From: Erysipelotrichaceae bacterium OPF54
Lineage (GTDB): Bacteria > Bacillota_I > Bacilli_A > Erysipelotrichales > Erysipelotrichaceae
Assembly: GCA_022834735.1 (NCBI GenBank)
Contig: BQKD01000001.1
Location: 721,659 to 785,658, forward strand
Direction: 5' to 3'
DNA length: 64,000 nucleotides
The notes beneath the pieces were generated by a model, which saw nothing but the letters and a program-made list of their open reading frames with translations, did not search any database and was not told the DNA's origin. Of the stretch, positions 18,175 through 27,091 are shown in pieces. How positions within the stretch are numbered: position 1 is the first letter of the stretch; each line of letters opens with the position of its first letter. Made by a program: the position numbers and the translations under genes.

Positions 18175-18564
18175 ATGGCAAAAGTACAGAAAACAAGAAA
18201 ACGTCGTGTTAAAAAGAATATAGCCAGAGGATGTGCTCATATTCACTCGACTTTCAACAATACGATCATTACGATCACGGATGAGGCAGGAAATGCCGTA
18301 TCATGGAGCTCGGCAGGAGCATTAGGATTCAAAGGAAGCCGGAAGAGCACGCCGTATGCGGCGCAGATGGCGGCCGAAGCAGCCGGAAAAGCGGCAATGG
18401 ATCATGGAATGAAGAGCGTGAGCGTAGAAGTAAAAGGACCTGGACCTGGACGCGAAGCGGCAGTAAGAGCCCTGCAGGTAGCAGGATTAGAGATCACAAT
18501 GATCAACGATGTGACGCCGATCCCTCATAACGGATGCCGTCCGCCAAAAAGACCTCGTGGATAA
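18175..18564 (+). CDS. rpsK: Ribosomal protein S11 (uS11)
   Basis: This 129-residue protein of the 30S platform has the S11 signature: a basic [14 protein letters not shown] start, [20 protein letters not shown], and the ending [16 protein letters not shown]. It lies 14 bases after rpsM with its own GAAGGAGAG. Confidence 0.97.
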   Translation: MAKVQKTRKRRVKKNIARGCAHIHSTFNNTIITITDEAGNAVSWSSAGALGFKGSRKSTPYAAQMAAEAAGKAAMDHGMKSVSVEVKGPGPGREAAVRALQVAGLEITMINDVTPIPHNGCRPPKRPRG

Positions 18565-18583
18565 TAGGTAAGGAGGAGAGAGG

Positions 18584-19534
18584 ATGCAGGAATTCAAAAG
18601 AGCAACCTTCCACAAAGAATTCATCGATGAAGAAAATAATTCAGCTTCATTCGTATTTGAACCGCTTGAACGCGGGTTTGGAACCACAGTCGGCAATGCA
18701 GTATGCCGCGTGCTTATGACAAATTTGCCGGGAACAGGAGTTGTCGGATTCGAAATCGCCGGAACCGATCCGGACGCGGTCGTATCCAACGGGATCCTCG
18801 AAGATATGACAGGAATCATGCTGAATGTCAAAGCACTTCAATTCACAAGCGATCTGGATGAAGTCGGAAAGGTTCACATTACGAAGATCGGCCCAGCCAT
18901 CATTACGGCCGCTGATATCGTCTGCCCTGAAGAAATTGATATTCTGGATCCGAATCAAATCGTTTGTACTCTTGAAAAAGATGCAGTCCTGGATATGGAC
19001 TTATATATTGCAAACGGTATCGGATTCAAGAGCGCTGCTGAAAACAGGGAAGAATTCAGCCTTCCTGAAAGCGTGAGAGCAGTGGATACCTTGTTCACGC
19101 CGATCCGCTCAGCCGATTATCTCTCTGAACCGGCACTGATCGGACAGGACCAGAAATATGATAAGGTTCATATTAATTTAACTACAAACGGAACGATCAC
19201 ACCTCTGCAGGCAGTATCCGAAGCTGCCGATTTCCTCATAAAGGAACTGGACGAAATCGTTCCGCTCGCCAATCTTTCTCTTGAGGAAAGTTTCACGATG
19301 CAGCAGCCTCAGGTAGAAGATGCAAAGAAGACGAATACGATGATGATCGAAGATCTCGATCTTTCGGTTCGTTCCTATAACTGCCTGAAGAGAGCAGGAA
19401 TTCAGACAGTAGAAGAATTGACCCAAAAAACTGAAGATGAAATGATGCATGTGAAGAACTTGGGCAAAAAGTCATTAAAAGAAGTGAAGGACAAAATGTA
19501 TCAGCTCGGATTGTTCTTCAAATCGTATGAGTAG
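18584..19534 (+). CDS. rpoA: RNA polymerase alpha subunit
   Basis: The 316-residue alpha subunit has both domains. The N-terminal assembly domain includes [22 protein letters not shown] short linker around residue 230 leads to the C-terminal domain ([21 protein letters not shown] ... [12 protein letters not shown]). The C-terminal domain contacts UP elements such as the A/T tract before the 23S promoter. Normal length and position. Confidence 0.97.
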   Translation: MQEFKRATFHKEFIDEENNSASFVFEPLERGFGTTVGNAVCRVLMTNLPGTGVVGFEIAGTDPDAVVSNGILEDMTGIMLNVKALQFTSDLDEVGKVHITKIGPAIITAADIVCPEEIDILDPNQIVCTLEKDAVLDMDLYIANGIGFKSAAENREEFSLPESVRAVDTLFTPIRSADYLSEPALIGQDQKYDKVHINLTTNGTITPLQAVSEAADFLIKELDEIVPLANLSLEESFTMQQPQVEDAKKTNTMMIEDLDLSVRSYNCLKRAGIQTVEELTQKTEDEMMHVKNLGKKSLKEVKDKMYQLGLFFKSYE

Positions 19535-19548
19535 GAGGACAAGAATCC

Positions 19549-19911
19549 ATGCGTAATCGTAAATTAGGCCGTACAGCTGACCATAGAAAAGCCATGCTTC
19601 GCAATTTGGCGACTTCTGTGATCCAGTATGGCCAGATCGAAACAACAGAAATGAAAGCAAAAGAAGTCAGTGCAGTCGTAGAGAGCCTGGTAAGCCTCGC
19701 CAAAAGAGGAGACCTTCATGCACGCCGTCAGGCAGCCGCTTATGTGCGGAACATCGAAGTGGATGAGAACGGAACGACCGCACTTCAGAAACTGTTCAAC
19801 GAAATCGGACCGGAATATGCGGACCGTAACGGAGGATACACGCGTGTCGTTAAAACACGGATCCGCCGCGGCGACGCAGCCCCAATGGCCATCGTAGAAT
19901 TTGTAAAATAA
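19549..19911 (+). CDS. rplQ: Ribosomal protein L17 (bL17)
   Basis: This 120-residue 50S protein starts [23 protein letters not shown] and ends with the family [21 protein letters not shown]. It closes the alpha operon and is followed by a terminator. Confidence 0.97.
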   Translation: MRNRKLGRTADHRKAMLRNLATSVIQYGQIETTEMKAKEVSAVVESLVSLAKRGDLHARRQAAAYVRNIEVDENGTTALQKLFNEIGPEYADRNGGYTRVVKTRIRRGDAAPMAIVEFVK

Positions 19912-19916
19912 TTTTT

Positions 19917-19938
19917 AAGCCGGATCTTCCGGCTTTTT
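19917..19938 (+). terminator. Terminator of the alpha operon
   Basis: Eight-bp stem (19917-19924 with 19928-19935) followed by T-run, 6 bases after the rplQ stop. Confidence 0.8.
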
Positions 19939-19956
19939 AACTATAAGGAGAAAGGT

Positions 19957-21708
19957 ATGCTTTTATCAGCACAAAACATCACACAGAAAATTAACGAAAA
20001 GGTTTTGTTTGATCACATCAATTTCTCGATCGGCCCAAAAGATAAGATCGCGTTGATCGGAGTGAACGGTACAGGAAAAAGCACGCTTCTAAAGACAATC
20101 GCAGCTCGTGACGAGCAGGCCGGACAGTTTGTGGTTCGATCCGGGCTCAGGATCCATTATCTGCCGCAGACCCCTTCATTTCACAAGGAAACGATCTGGG
20201 AGGAAATCACATTCATCAATTCGAAAAATCCTTTTCCGATCGAAGAATATGAATTAAAGAGCGCGCTGAATCGTTTCGGTCTGTATGACCATGACCGGAA
20301 AATATCCGATCTTTCTGGCGGGCAGCAGAAGCGACTTGCGCTTGCCATTGCTCTGATGTCCCGGTGCGATCTGCTTTTGCTGGATGAGCCGACCAATCAT
20401 CTGGATGAGGCCATGATCGATTATCTGGAAAATCAGCTCATAAAAATGAACAGCGCCCTGCTCATGGTCACCCATGACCGGTATTTTCTGGATCGGGTCT
20501 GCACGAAGATCTTTGAGCTCGATCAAGGAAACCTTTATACCCATGAAGGAAACTATGAGGTCTATCTGGAAAACAAGCAGATCCGCCAGGAACAGGAGCA
20601 GCGCCAGAAAGAAGTCTACAACAATCTTTACAAAAAAGAACTGGCCTGGGTCCGTGCCGGTGTGCAGGCCCGCTCCACTAAATCCAAATCCCGTCTGGAC
20701 CGTTTTGAAGAACTGCGGAACAAACGTTTTAAACAGCAGGAACAGATCCTTGAGCTGACCCATGTATCTTCCAGGCTGGGAAAACAGACGATCGAATGGG
20801 AAGATCTAGGTTTTCATTATCCCGGGCAGGAACCTTTGTTTACCGGTTTTTCCTACAATATGCTGCGCAATGACCGGATCGGGATCATTGGCAGCAACGG
20901 CTGCGGAAAAAGTACATTGCTGAAGATCTTTGCCGATCAGCTGCAGCCAGTCCAGGGAACGATCAAGCGAGGAACCACAGTACAGATCGGATTTTTCAGG
21001 CAGCAGGATGAAAATGTGGATCTTTCGATGCGCGTGATCGATTATATCGAAGAACATGCTGCCGTCGTAAAGATCGGGAAGGACTCCTATACCTCTTCCC
21101 AGATGCTCGAACGATTTCTCTTTCCGAAAGAAATGCATTATACGACACTCGACCGTCTATCGGGCGGCGAGCGCAGACGCCTGTATTTGTTAAAGGTATT
21201 GATGCAGGCTCCAAACGTGCTTCTTCTCGATGAACCGACCAATGATCTCGATCTTCTCACCCTGGACGTGCTCGAAGACTATCTCGACACGTTTCCTGGT
21301 ATTGTCGTGGCCGTTTCTCATGACCGCTACTTTCTTGACCGGATCGCCGATCATACGTTCGTATTTGAAAACAGGCAGATCCATAACTATCCAGGCGGAT
21401 ACAGCGATTATTTGATACGCAAAGGGGAAGAGAAGAAAGAAGTACGAAAAAAGAACGAAAAAACACAGTGGAAAGTACGCAATACGAATAAGCTTTCTTA
21501 TATGGAAAAACGGGAACTGGATGCGTTGCCGGGCGAAATGGAAGCCTTGGAAACCGAAATTGACGCGCTGAATGAGAAGATCATGCAGAGTACTTCGGAT
21601 TTTGACGCCATGAATAAATATACGCTCGAACGCGACCGTAAGGAAGAAGAGCTCGAAACCAGAACACTGCGGTGGATGGAACTGGAGGAAAAGAAGGAAC
21701 AGGTATGA
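19957..21708 (+). CDS. uup: ABC-F family ATPase, Uup type
   Basis: The 583-residue cytoplasmic protein has two ABC ATPase domains and no membrane part. Walker A motifs are GVNGTGKST and GSNGCGKST, signature motifs LSGGQQKR and LSGGERRR, and Walker B motifs LLLDEPTNHL and LLLDEPTNDL. A basic linker (KKELAWVRAGVQARSTKSKSR) joins them. The C-terminal coiled coil (LSYMEKRELDALPGEMEALE) is characteristic of Uup, which binds ribosomes or DNA and affects transposon excision and stalled translation. An antibiotic-resistance ABC-F is less likely given the Uup tail. It is translationally coupled to the next gene (ATGA). Confidence 0.88.
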   Translation: MLLSAQNITQKINEKVLFDHINFSIGPKDKIALIGVNGTGKSTLLKTIAARDEQAGQFVVRSGLRIHYLPQTPSFHKETIWEEITFINSKNPFPIEEYELKSALNRFGLYDHDRKISDLSGGQQKRLALAIALMSRCDLLLLDEPTNHLDEAMIDYLENQLIKMNSALLMVTHDRYFLDRVCTKIFELDQGNLYTHEGNYEVYLENKQIRQEQEQRQKEVYNNLYKKELAWVRAGVQARSTKSKSRLDRFEELRNKRFKQQEQILELTHVSSRLGKQTIEWEDLGFHYPGQEPLFTGFSYNMLRNDRIGIIGSNGCGKSTLLKIFADQLQPVQGTIKRGTTVQIGFFRQQDENVDLSMRVIDYIEEHAAVVKIGKDSYTSSQMLERFLFPKEMHYTTLDRLSGGERRRLYLLKVLMQAPNVLLLDEPTNDLDLLTLDVLEDYLDTFPGIVVAVSHDRYFLDRIADHTFVFENRQIHNYPGGYSDYLIRKGEEKKEVRKKNEKTQWKVRNTNKLSYMEKRELDALPGEMEALETEIDALNEKIMQSTSDFDAMNKYTLERDRKEEELETRTLRWMELEEKKEQV

Positions 21709-22628
21709 AAAACACAGTCTGGACCAATCCTTTTACTGTATTTCTGCTCGCTTTTCTTTGCTGCGCCTTGTGGGGCAGCGCAGCCCCATTTATCAAATTC
21801 GGATATGAATTATTCTCCATTGATACCAGTCAGACAGGACAGATCCTCCAGTTTGCCGGAGCCAGATTTGCTGCAGCCGGAATTCTCGTGATCCTCGTTG
21901 GTTCTTTTGTATTCAAACATGCGCTCGTACCCGAAAAACAAGATATCGTACCTGTTCTCGTGCTTGCGTTCTTTCAGACGGCCGGGCAGTATTTCTTTTA
22001 TTATATCGGTGTTGCTCATACGACTGGCGTGAGCGCAGCCGTCATAACAGGAACAGGAGCATTTATTGCGCTGCTGGTCGCTGCGCTTGTTTTTCGATAT
22101 GAAAAACTCACGATGCTGAAAACGGCCGGATGCGTTCTCGGGTTTTTCGGGATCTGGATCCTGAATGGAATGAAGACAGGGTCGGGGTTTTCGGTTTCAG
22201 GAGAAGGACTTGTCCTTGTTTCCCAGCTGTTCAGTGCTTTTTCGGCTGCTTTTATCAAGCTCTTTTCGCAAAAACGCAATGCTGTGCTTTTGAGCGGATA
22301 CCAGTTTCTTGCCGGAGGCATCATGCTGTCTGCGATCGGAATAGCGATGAGTCCGCACAGCACGCTGACCATGAACTGGCAGGGCGGGGGAATCCTTTTC
22401 TACCTGGCGTTTGTATCGGCAGCCGCTTACTCGATGTGGAGCTATTTGTTAAAATACAATCCGATTTCTAAAATAGGAATGTATGAATGCTGGATCCCGC
22501 TGACCGGGGTGTTATGGTCAGCCATCCTTCTGCAGGAAATTTCCCAGGCGCTTTCCTGGAATACACTGATCGCGCTGCTCTGCATCATCCTCGGAATACG
22601 ATGTGTCAACAAGGAAGATACGATCTGA
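21705..22628 (+). CDS. EamA/DMT-family transporter
   Basis: The 307-residue membrane protein has about ten helices in two EamA repeats (for example ALWGSAAPFIKFGYELF in the first, SAFSAAFIKLF in the second). These carriers export metabolites or amino acids. The substrate is not predictable. The ATG at 21705 overlaps the uup stop by four bases. Confidence 0.82.
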   Translation: MKNTVWTNPFTVFLLAFLCCALWGSAAPFIKFGYELFSIDTSQTGQILQFAGARFAAAGILVILVGSFVFKHALVPEKQDIVPVLVLAFFQTAGQYFFYYIGVAHTTGVSAAVITGTGAFIALLVAALVFRYEKLTMLKTAGCVLGFFGIWILNGMKTGSGFSVSGEGLVLVSQLFSAFSAAFIKLFSQKRNAVLLSGYQFLAGGIMLSAIGIAMSPHSTLTMNWQGGGILFYLAFVSAAAYSMWSYLLKYNPISKIGMYECWIPLTGVLWSAILLQEISQALSWNTLIALLCIILGIRCVNKEDTI

Positions 22629-22665
22629 GTCTGCTAAAATAAAAGCAAAAAAAGGAGTATTGAGG

Positions 22666-22761
22666 ATGGATGAAGAAAAAAAAGCGTCCGGATGGCATAA
22701 AGCGGCTGTAGTGATCGGACTGATCCTTGCCGGTGCCATGGTCGTTGCATTCGTACTGTAA
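22666..22761 (+). CDS. Small single-pass membrane protein, 31 residues
   Basis: An AAAGGAG site (22650-22656) precedes a 31-codon frame with a charged start (MDEEKKASGWHK) and one membrane helix (AAVVIGLILAGAMVVAFVL). An extended -10 (TGCTAAAAT, about 22632) precedes it and a strong terminator follows. Function unknown. Membrane polypeptides of this kind are often missed in annotation. Confidence 0.6.
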   Translation: MDEEKKASGWHKAAVVIGLILAGAMVVAFVL

Positions 22762-22765
22762 AAAG

Positions 22766-22810
22766 AAAAACAGGATCAAGCATCCTATGGCTGAGCTTGA
22801 TCCTGTTTTT
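22766..22810. terminator. Strong bidirectional terminator
   Basis: Perfect 16-bp stem (22766-22781 with 22795-22810) with A-run and T-run flanks between convergent genes. Confidence 0.88.
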
Positions 22811-23588
22811 TTAGTAACGAAAAATCACGAGCCACATCTTTTGGATAATGGGCATCGCTTGCGGTAATGATCTCGACGCCCTCATCCATGAGGATCTGGC
22901 GAAAGTCATCGTTCAGACCGACATCTTCATGATGATACCGGTAATGTGCGCCGGTATTGTCTTCCATTTTCACATGATGCTCTTTTGCGGCTTTCGCAAG
23001 CATATGATAGGTGGGAAGCAGATCATAACCGGCAGGATAATTATACATTTTTATAACATCCGGGTGGCCGATCTGCGTGAACAGACCGGATTCGATCGCT
23101 GCTTTGACACGGTCGTAGTAACGTTTGTAGATGGAGGAAATATCCTGCTTCTCCCAAAGAAGCTCTTTGGAAAAAGCATCCATATCATAAAGCAGACCAT
23201 CGATAGAATGGACGCTGCCGACTAAAAAATCATAAGGAAATTTGGCAAGTATTTGTCTGAGAAACGGTTCGTTCTCCGGGCTGTAGCACACTTCCAGTCC
23301 GAATCTCACTTCGATCGGAAACGCTTCCTTTTTCATTTCTTCGATCAGGTTCTGATATTCCTTGATCGAATTCACCTGTTTTTTTTCAAACCATTCTTTC
23401 TGCTCCGCAGCACTCTCATAAACGCCCTTGTACATATCGTGAAATTCATAAAAGCGATGCGTATGATCAAGGATCTGAAGCGTTTCGATCCCTTTCTTTT
23501 GTGCGCTGCGTACAAATTCCCATACATATTCTTTTGTCAAGGGACCGTTTTCCAGATGAACATGGCCGTCGATCGTTTTATTTTTCAT
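22785..23588 (-). CDS. PHP-domain phosphatase (HisJ-like), candidate phosphoserine phosphatase
   Basis: The 267-residue protein has the PHP metal-binding fold: DGHVHLENGPL, LDHTHRF, FGLEVCYSPEN, GSVHSIDG, GHPDVIK and ITASDAHYPKDV supply the His/Asp/Glu ligands. The nearest named family is HisJ/HisK histidinol-phosphate phosphatase. No his genes are nearby. Instead it is the last gene of serC-serA and overlaps serA by 11 bases. The pathway step missing from this operon is phosphoserine to serine, so I infer that activity. The true substrate is untested. Its 3' end lies in a bidirectional terminator. Confidence 0.8.
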   Translation of the reverse strand: MKNKTIDGHVHLENGPLTKEYVWEFVRSAQKKGIETLQILDHTHRFYEFHDMYKGVYESAAEQKEWFEKKQVNSIKEYQNLIEEMKKEAFPIEVRFGLEVCYSPENEPFLRQILAKFPYDFLVGSVHSIDGLLYDMDAFSKELLWEKQDISSIYKRYYDRVKAAIESGLFTQIGHPDVIKMYNYPAGYDLLPTYHMLAKAAKEHHVKMEDNTGAHYRYHHEDVGLNDDFRQILMDEGVEIITASDAHYPKDVARDFSLLKKQDQAQP

Positions 23589-24741
23589 ACACTTCTACCC
23601 GGACGATCCCATTGATCTTCCTGATCTTGTCAATCGATTCATCCGAAGGCTTGCAGTCAAGATCGAGGATCGTATAGGCAATTTCTTTTTTTGACTTGTT
23701 GAGCAGATTATCGATATTCGCATCTTCACGTGCAAGGCAGTCCGTGATCTGCGAGATCATTTTCGGCTTGTTGTCGTGCATGACACAAATGCGGTAATTG
23801 CCAGTGAACGGCGCAGAAGCATTCGGCATATTGACCGAATTGACGATATTGCCGCTCGTCAGATATTCCATGACCTCATCCGCGGCTTTGATCGCGCAGT
23901 TTTCTTCGGATTCCTCTGTACTTGCTCCTAGATGCGGGATCGGTACGACATTCGGATGACCGGCCAATAAAGGAGATGGGAAGTCGGTCACATAGACAGA
24001 TACCTTGCCTGAATCCAGAGCCTCGAGCATATCTTCCTCGTTGACAAGGCCGCCGCGCGCAAAGTTGAGGATCTTGACACCATCTTTCATCAATGAAAGC
24101 GTCTCCTTGTTTATCGTGTTTTTTGTCGCATCCATCAAAGGAAGGTGAAGCGTGATGTAATCTGCAGTAGCGAACAGTTCCTTTTCGTCTTTCACGTGAT
24201 TGACCCAGCGCGACATGCTCCACGCATTGTCAACAGAAATATACGGATCATATCCTTTGACCTGCATGCCGAAGCGAAGAGCCAGATTGGCAACCTGGAT
24301 GCCGATGGCGCCGAGCCCGATGACACCAAGCGTCTTTCCGGTAATTTCGTTTCCCGCATATTTTTTCTTTTGTTTTTCGACATCCTTCGCCAGATTCTCG
24401 TTATCTGTCTGGGATTTGCACCATTCAATGCCGTGGTATACATCACGGCTGGCAAGCAGCAGTCCTGCAAACACGAGTTCCTTTACTGCATTGGAATTGG
24501 CGCCAGGCGTATTGAAGACCACGATACCGCGCCGCGTGCATTCATCCAGATCGATATTGTTCACGCCGGCTCCGGCACGCGCGATCGCCTTGAGAGAATC
24601 TCCATACGCGAGATCATGAAGGTTTGCGGAGCGTACAACAATCGCATCTTCCTGATCCAGCGCATCGCTGACTTCAAACTCTTCGGTAAAACGGTCAAGC
24701 CCTTTTTGGGCAATATTGTTATAGAGCTTAATTTTATACAT
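23578..24741 (-). CDS. serA: D-3-phosphoglycerate dehydrogenase
   Basis: The 387-residue NAD-dependent enzyme oxidises 3-phosphoglycerate to 3-phosphohydroxypyruvate, the entry to serine synthesis. The Rossmann motif is GVIGLGAIGIQVAN. Catalytic Arg is in FARGGLVNE and catalytic His in IPHLGASTEE. A C-terminal ACT domain (about residues 315-387, YRICVMHDNKPKMISQITDCL) suggests serine feedback inhibition. This is the short form without the intervening ASB domain. It starts 4 bases after serC with AAGGA upstream. Confidence 0.94.
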   Translation of the reverse strand: MYKIKLYNNIAQKGLDRFTEEFEVSDALDQEDAIVVRSANLHDLAYGDSLKAIARAGAGVNNIDLDECTRRGIVVFNTPGANSNAVKELVFAGLLLASRDVYHGIEWCKSQTDNENLAKDVEKQKKKYAGNEITGKTLGVIGLGAIGIQVANLALRFGMQVKGYDPYISVDNAWSMSRWVNHVKDEKELFATADYITLHLPLMDATKNTINKETLSLMKDGVKILNFARGGLVNEEDMLEALDSGKVSVYVTDFPSPLLAGHPNVVPIPHLGASTEESEENCAIKAADEVMEYLTSGNIVNSVNMPNASAPFTGNYRICVMHDNKPKMISQITDCLAREDANIDNLLNKSKKEIAYTILDLDCKPSDESIDKIRKINGIVRVEVYEK

Positions 24742-24745
24742 ATCT

Positions 24746-25828
24746 TTATTCCTTCACATTTTCTTCTTCGAATTTTTTCATGAATTCAATAAGCGCTTCC
24801 ACGCCTTCAACAGGCATTGCGTTGTAAATGCTGGCGCGCATGCCGCCAACGGTCCGGTGTCCTTTGATATTCACGAAACCGGCTTCTTTTGCCTCCTTGA
24901 CGAATTTAGCGTCCAGATCCTTGTCCCCTGTGACAAATGGAACGTTCATGTAGGAACGATCCTCTTTCGCAACAGGGTTTGAATACAGTCTGGAATGATC
25001 GATGTAATCATAAAGCATATCAGCTTTTTTGTGGTTGATCTTTTCCATATTCTCCAGACCGCCGATCTCGTTTTCGAGCCATTCGAATACGAGCCCGCAA
25101 ATATAGATTCCATACGTCGGAGGCGTATTATACATGGAATTATTATCCGCGTACGTTTTATAGTTCAGCATGCTAGGCAGCTTGTCGTTGTCTTTAAGAA
25201 GATCCTTGCGGATGATCACGACCGTGACGCCGGCCGGGCCGATGTTTTTCTGGGCTCCGGCAAAGATGAGGTCATATTCGCTCACATTGACAGGTTCGCT
25301 CAGTATGCAGCTGGACATGTCCGCGATCAGCAGTTTTCCTTCGTGAGGCGGACGCTGTTTATATTTCGTTCCGTAAATGGTATTGTTTTCGCAAATATAA
25401 ACGTAATCGCTGTCCGGCGTCAGATCGTCCTGCGTGATTTTCGGGATATACGTGAAATTGGCTTCCGCGCTGGAAGCGATCACATTTGTTTTGCCAAGCT
25501 TTTTATGTTCGGCGATCGCTTTTTTGGTCCATTGACCCGTGTTGATGATATCTGCCCCGTGTTCGAGAAGATTCATAGGGATCATGGAAAACTGGAGCGA
25601 TCCGCCTCCCTGAACAAACAGAATTTCATAATCTTCCGGAATGTCCATCAAACGGCGCAGCCGGTCTTTTGCGGTATTGATAATGTCTTCGAATTCACTG
25701 GATCGGTGGGACATCTCCATGACACTCATTCCGGAGGAATGAGCATCCAGCATTTCTTCGCTGGCTTTGTTTAAGACCCATTCAGGCAAACATGCGGGTC
25801 CTGCACTAAAGTTGTAAACTCGTGTCAT
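24746..25828 (-). CDS. serC: Phosphoserine aminotransferase
   Basis: The 360-residue PLP enzyme converts 3-phosphohydroxypyruvate and glutamate to phosphoserine. It starts VYNFSAGPACLP, has the family GGGSLQFSMIPMNL motif, and the PLP lysine lies in FAGAQKNIGPAGVT. The end (GHRTVGGMRASIYNAMPVEGV) is typical. It is the first gene of the ser operon, downstream of a promoter overlapped by a Fur-family-like operator. Confidence 0.95.
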   Translation of the reverse strand: MTRVYNFSAGPACLPEWVLNKASEEMLDAHSSGMSVMEMSHRSSEFEDIINTAKDRLRRLMDIPEDYEILFVQGGGSLQFSMIPMNLLEHGADIINTGQWTKKAIAEHKKLGKTNVIASSAEANFTYIPKITQDDLTPDSDYVYICENNTIYGTKYKQRPPHEGKLLIADMSSCILSEPVNVSEYDLIFAGAQKNIGPAGVTVVIIRKDLLKDNDKLPSMLNYKTYADNNSMYNTPPTYGIYICGLVFEWLENEIGGLENMEKINHKKADMLYDYIDHSRLYSNPVAKEDRSYMNVPFVTGDKDLDAKFVKEAKEAGFVNIKGHRTVGGMRASIYNAMPVEGVEALIEFMKKFEEENVKE

Positions 25829-25872
25829 ATTTTTTCACCCTGGTGAACTGTATCCACCTTTCCTTTCGTTAA

Positions 25873-25908
25873 TGATAATCATTATACGATACTTTTTTTA
25901 TTATGCAA
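25873..25908 (-). promoter_or_regulatory. Promoter of the ser operon with overlapping Fur/PerR-like operator
   Basis: On the minus strand TTGCAT (25908-25903), 16-bp spacer, TATAAT (25886-25881). The -10 lies inside TGATAATCATTATAC (25873-25887). This matches 13 of 15 positions of both the Fur 7-1-7 box (TGATAATnATTATCA) and the PerR box (TTATAATnATTATAA). Confidence 0.55.
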
Positions 25909-26042
25909 GGTAAAACGTATAAAAAATAAGTGCAAATGTTTAAATACAGTAAACAATAATGGGAGAAAATGGTGAAAAAAATCTATATACAAATCATTTG
26001 CTTTCAATTCGATTTACAAAATATTTCAGGAAAGCATCCTGT

Positions 26043-26071
26043 TTGCACATTGAAACCGCTTTATTTATGAT
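26043..26071 (+). promoter_or_regulatory. Promoter of the LEA-like gene
   Basis: TTGCAC (26043-26048), 17-bp spacer, TATGAT (26066-26071). Confidence 0.6.
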
Positions 26072-26100
26072 GGAATCAATAAAGTATAGGAGGAAAAATC

Positions 26101-26361
26101 ATGGCAGATTTTTTTAAGAAAGCCGCGGAAGATATCAAAGACGGTTTTGATGATTTAAAAGACAGTGTAGAAAAAGAAGCGAAAAAGGTGGCTGCAGAAC
26201 ACGATGCAAAAGAAGCAGAACGCAAGCTGAAAAAAGCCGCTGAAAATGCGAAAAAGGATCTGAAGGACGGAGCCGACAAAGCAGTCGATGCTGCAAAAGA
26301 AAAAGCGAAAGATGCTGCCGGAACCGTGAAGGATGCCGTGAACAAAGTGGTCAATAAATAA
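26101..26361 (+). CDS. Small amphipathic-helix protein, LEA/apolipoprotein-like
   Basis: The 86-residue product is almost wholly Lys, Glu, Asp and Ala, in repeating units such as KDGFDDLKDSVEKEAKK and KDAAGTVKDAVNKVVNK. It should form one long amphipathic helix, like LEA or CsbD/YtxH-type stress proteins that coat membranes or protect proteins. The TAGGAGG ribosome site is excellent and it has its own promoter and terminator. Such composition gives little family information, so the role is a guess. Confidence 0.68.
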   Translation: MADFFKKAAEDIKDGFDDLKDSVEKEAKKVAAEHDAKEAERKLKKAAENAKKDLKDGADKAVDAAKEKAKDAAGTVKDAVNKVVNK

Positions 26362-26364
26362 AGA

Positions 26365-26394
26365 AAAAGCAGGACGATACGTTCTGCTTTTAAA
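26365..26394 (+). terminator. Terminator after the LEA-like gene
   Basis: Stem AAAGCAG..A with TTCTGCTTT flanking a 7-nt loop, then T/A tail. Confidence 0.7.
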
Positions 26395-26395
26395 A

Positions 26396-26427
26396 TAGAA
26401 AAACCGCTGCATCAACCGCAACGGTTC
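26396..26427 (-). terminator. Terminator of tRNA-Ala
   Basis: On the minus strand a 9-bp stem with one mismatch (26401-26409 with 26418-26426) ends in TTTTT, just downstream of the tRNA. Confidence 0.6.
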
Positions 26428-26440
26428 GAAATTCAAAATA

Positions 26441-26516
26441 TGGTGGAGCGTAGGAGGATCGAACTCCTGACCCCCTGCGTGCAAAACAGGTGCTCTCCCA
26501 GCTGAGCTAACACCCC
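26441..26516 (-). tRNA. tRNA-Ala(TGC)
   Basis: Seventy-six nt with encoded CCA; anticodon TGC; the acceptor stem contains the G3:U70 alanine identity pair. Promoter on the minus strand: TTGATT (26557-26552), 17 bp, TACAAT (26534-26529). Confidence 0.96.
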
Positions 26517-26601
26517 ACATCTGTTAACATTGTAAAAGAAAAAGAATTAAAAATCAACCCTGTTCTATGATAAAATAAATAAATAAAGAAACGAGGCTTA
26601 T

Positions 26602-27057
26602 ATGAGTAACTATAAAACAATTGCCGAAAACAAAAAAGCGCGTCATGACTATGAACTGTTTGACCGCTATGAAGCCGGGATCGAATTAAAAGGAACAGAA
26701 ATCAAGAGCGTAAGAAAAGGGAAAGTTCAGCTGAAAGACAGCTATATTTCTTTTCATGACAATGAAGCGTTCATCAAGGAAATGCATATTTCTCCCTATG
26801 AATTCGGAAACCGCTTCAATCATGATGAAACAAGAGAGAGAAAACTGCTTCTGCACAAAAGCGAGCTCTTAAAACTTTCGCAGGCTGTACGGATCAAAGG
26901 GTATACGATCGTGCCTGTAAAGATCTATATTGCTCATGGCCTGGCAAAGATGGAAATCGCGCTCGCAAGAGGAAAGAACCTTCACGACAAGCGCGAATCG
27001 CAAAAGGCCAGGGATGCGAAGCGCGAGATCGAAAAAGCCATGAAGTACAGGTATTGA
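26602..27057 (+). CDS. smpB: SsrA-binding protein SmpB
   Basis: The 151-residue protein escorts tmRNA to stalled ribosomes. Family motifs are IAENKKARHDYELFDRYEAGIELKG at the start, IKSVRKGKVQLKDSY, and RGKNLHDKRE. The basic C-terminal tail (KARDAKREIEKAMKYRY) mimics the missing codon-anticodon helix in the decoding centre. Its partner RNA gene ssrA begins 34 bases downstream, with the ssrA promoter overlapping the smpB stop. Confidence 0.96.
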   Translation: MSNYKTIAENKKARHDYELFDRYEAGIELKGTEIKSVRKGKVQLKDSYISFHDNEAFIKEMHISPYEFGNRFNHDETRERKLLLHKSELLKLSQAVRIKGYTIVPVKIYIAHGLAKMEIALARGKNLHDKRESQKARDAKREIEKAMKYRY

Positions 27058-27082
27058 TTCCTGTTCGCCATTTCATTATAAT
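27054..27082 (+). promoter_or_regulatory. ssrA promoter
   Basis: TTGATT (27054-27059) overlaps the smpB stop codon; 17-bp spacer; TATAAT (27077-27082). +1 falls within 3 bases of the mature tmRNA 5' end. Confidence 0.75.
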
Positions 27083-27091
27083 AATGGGACC

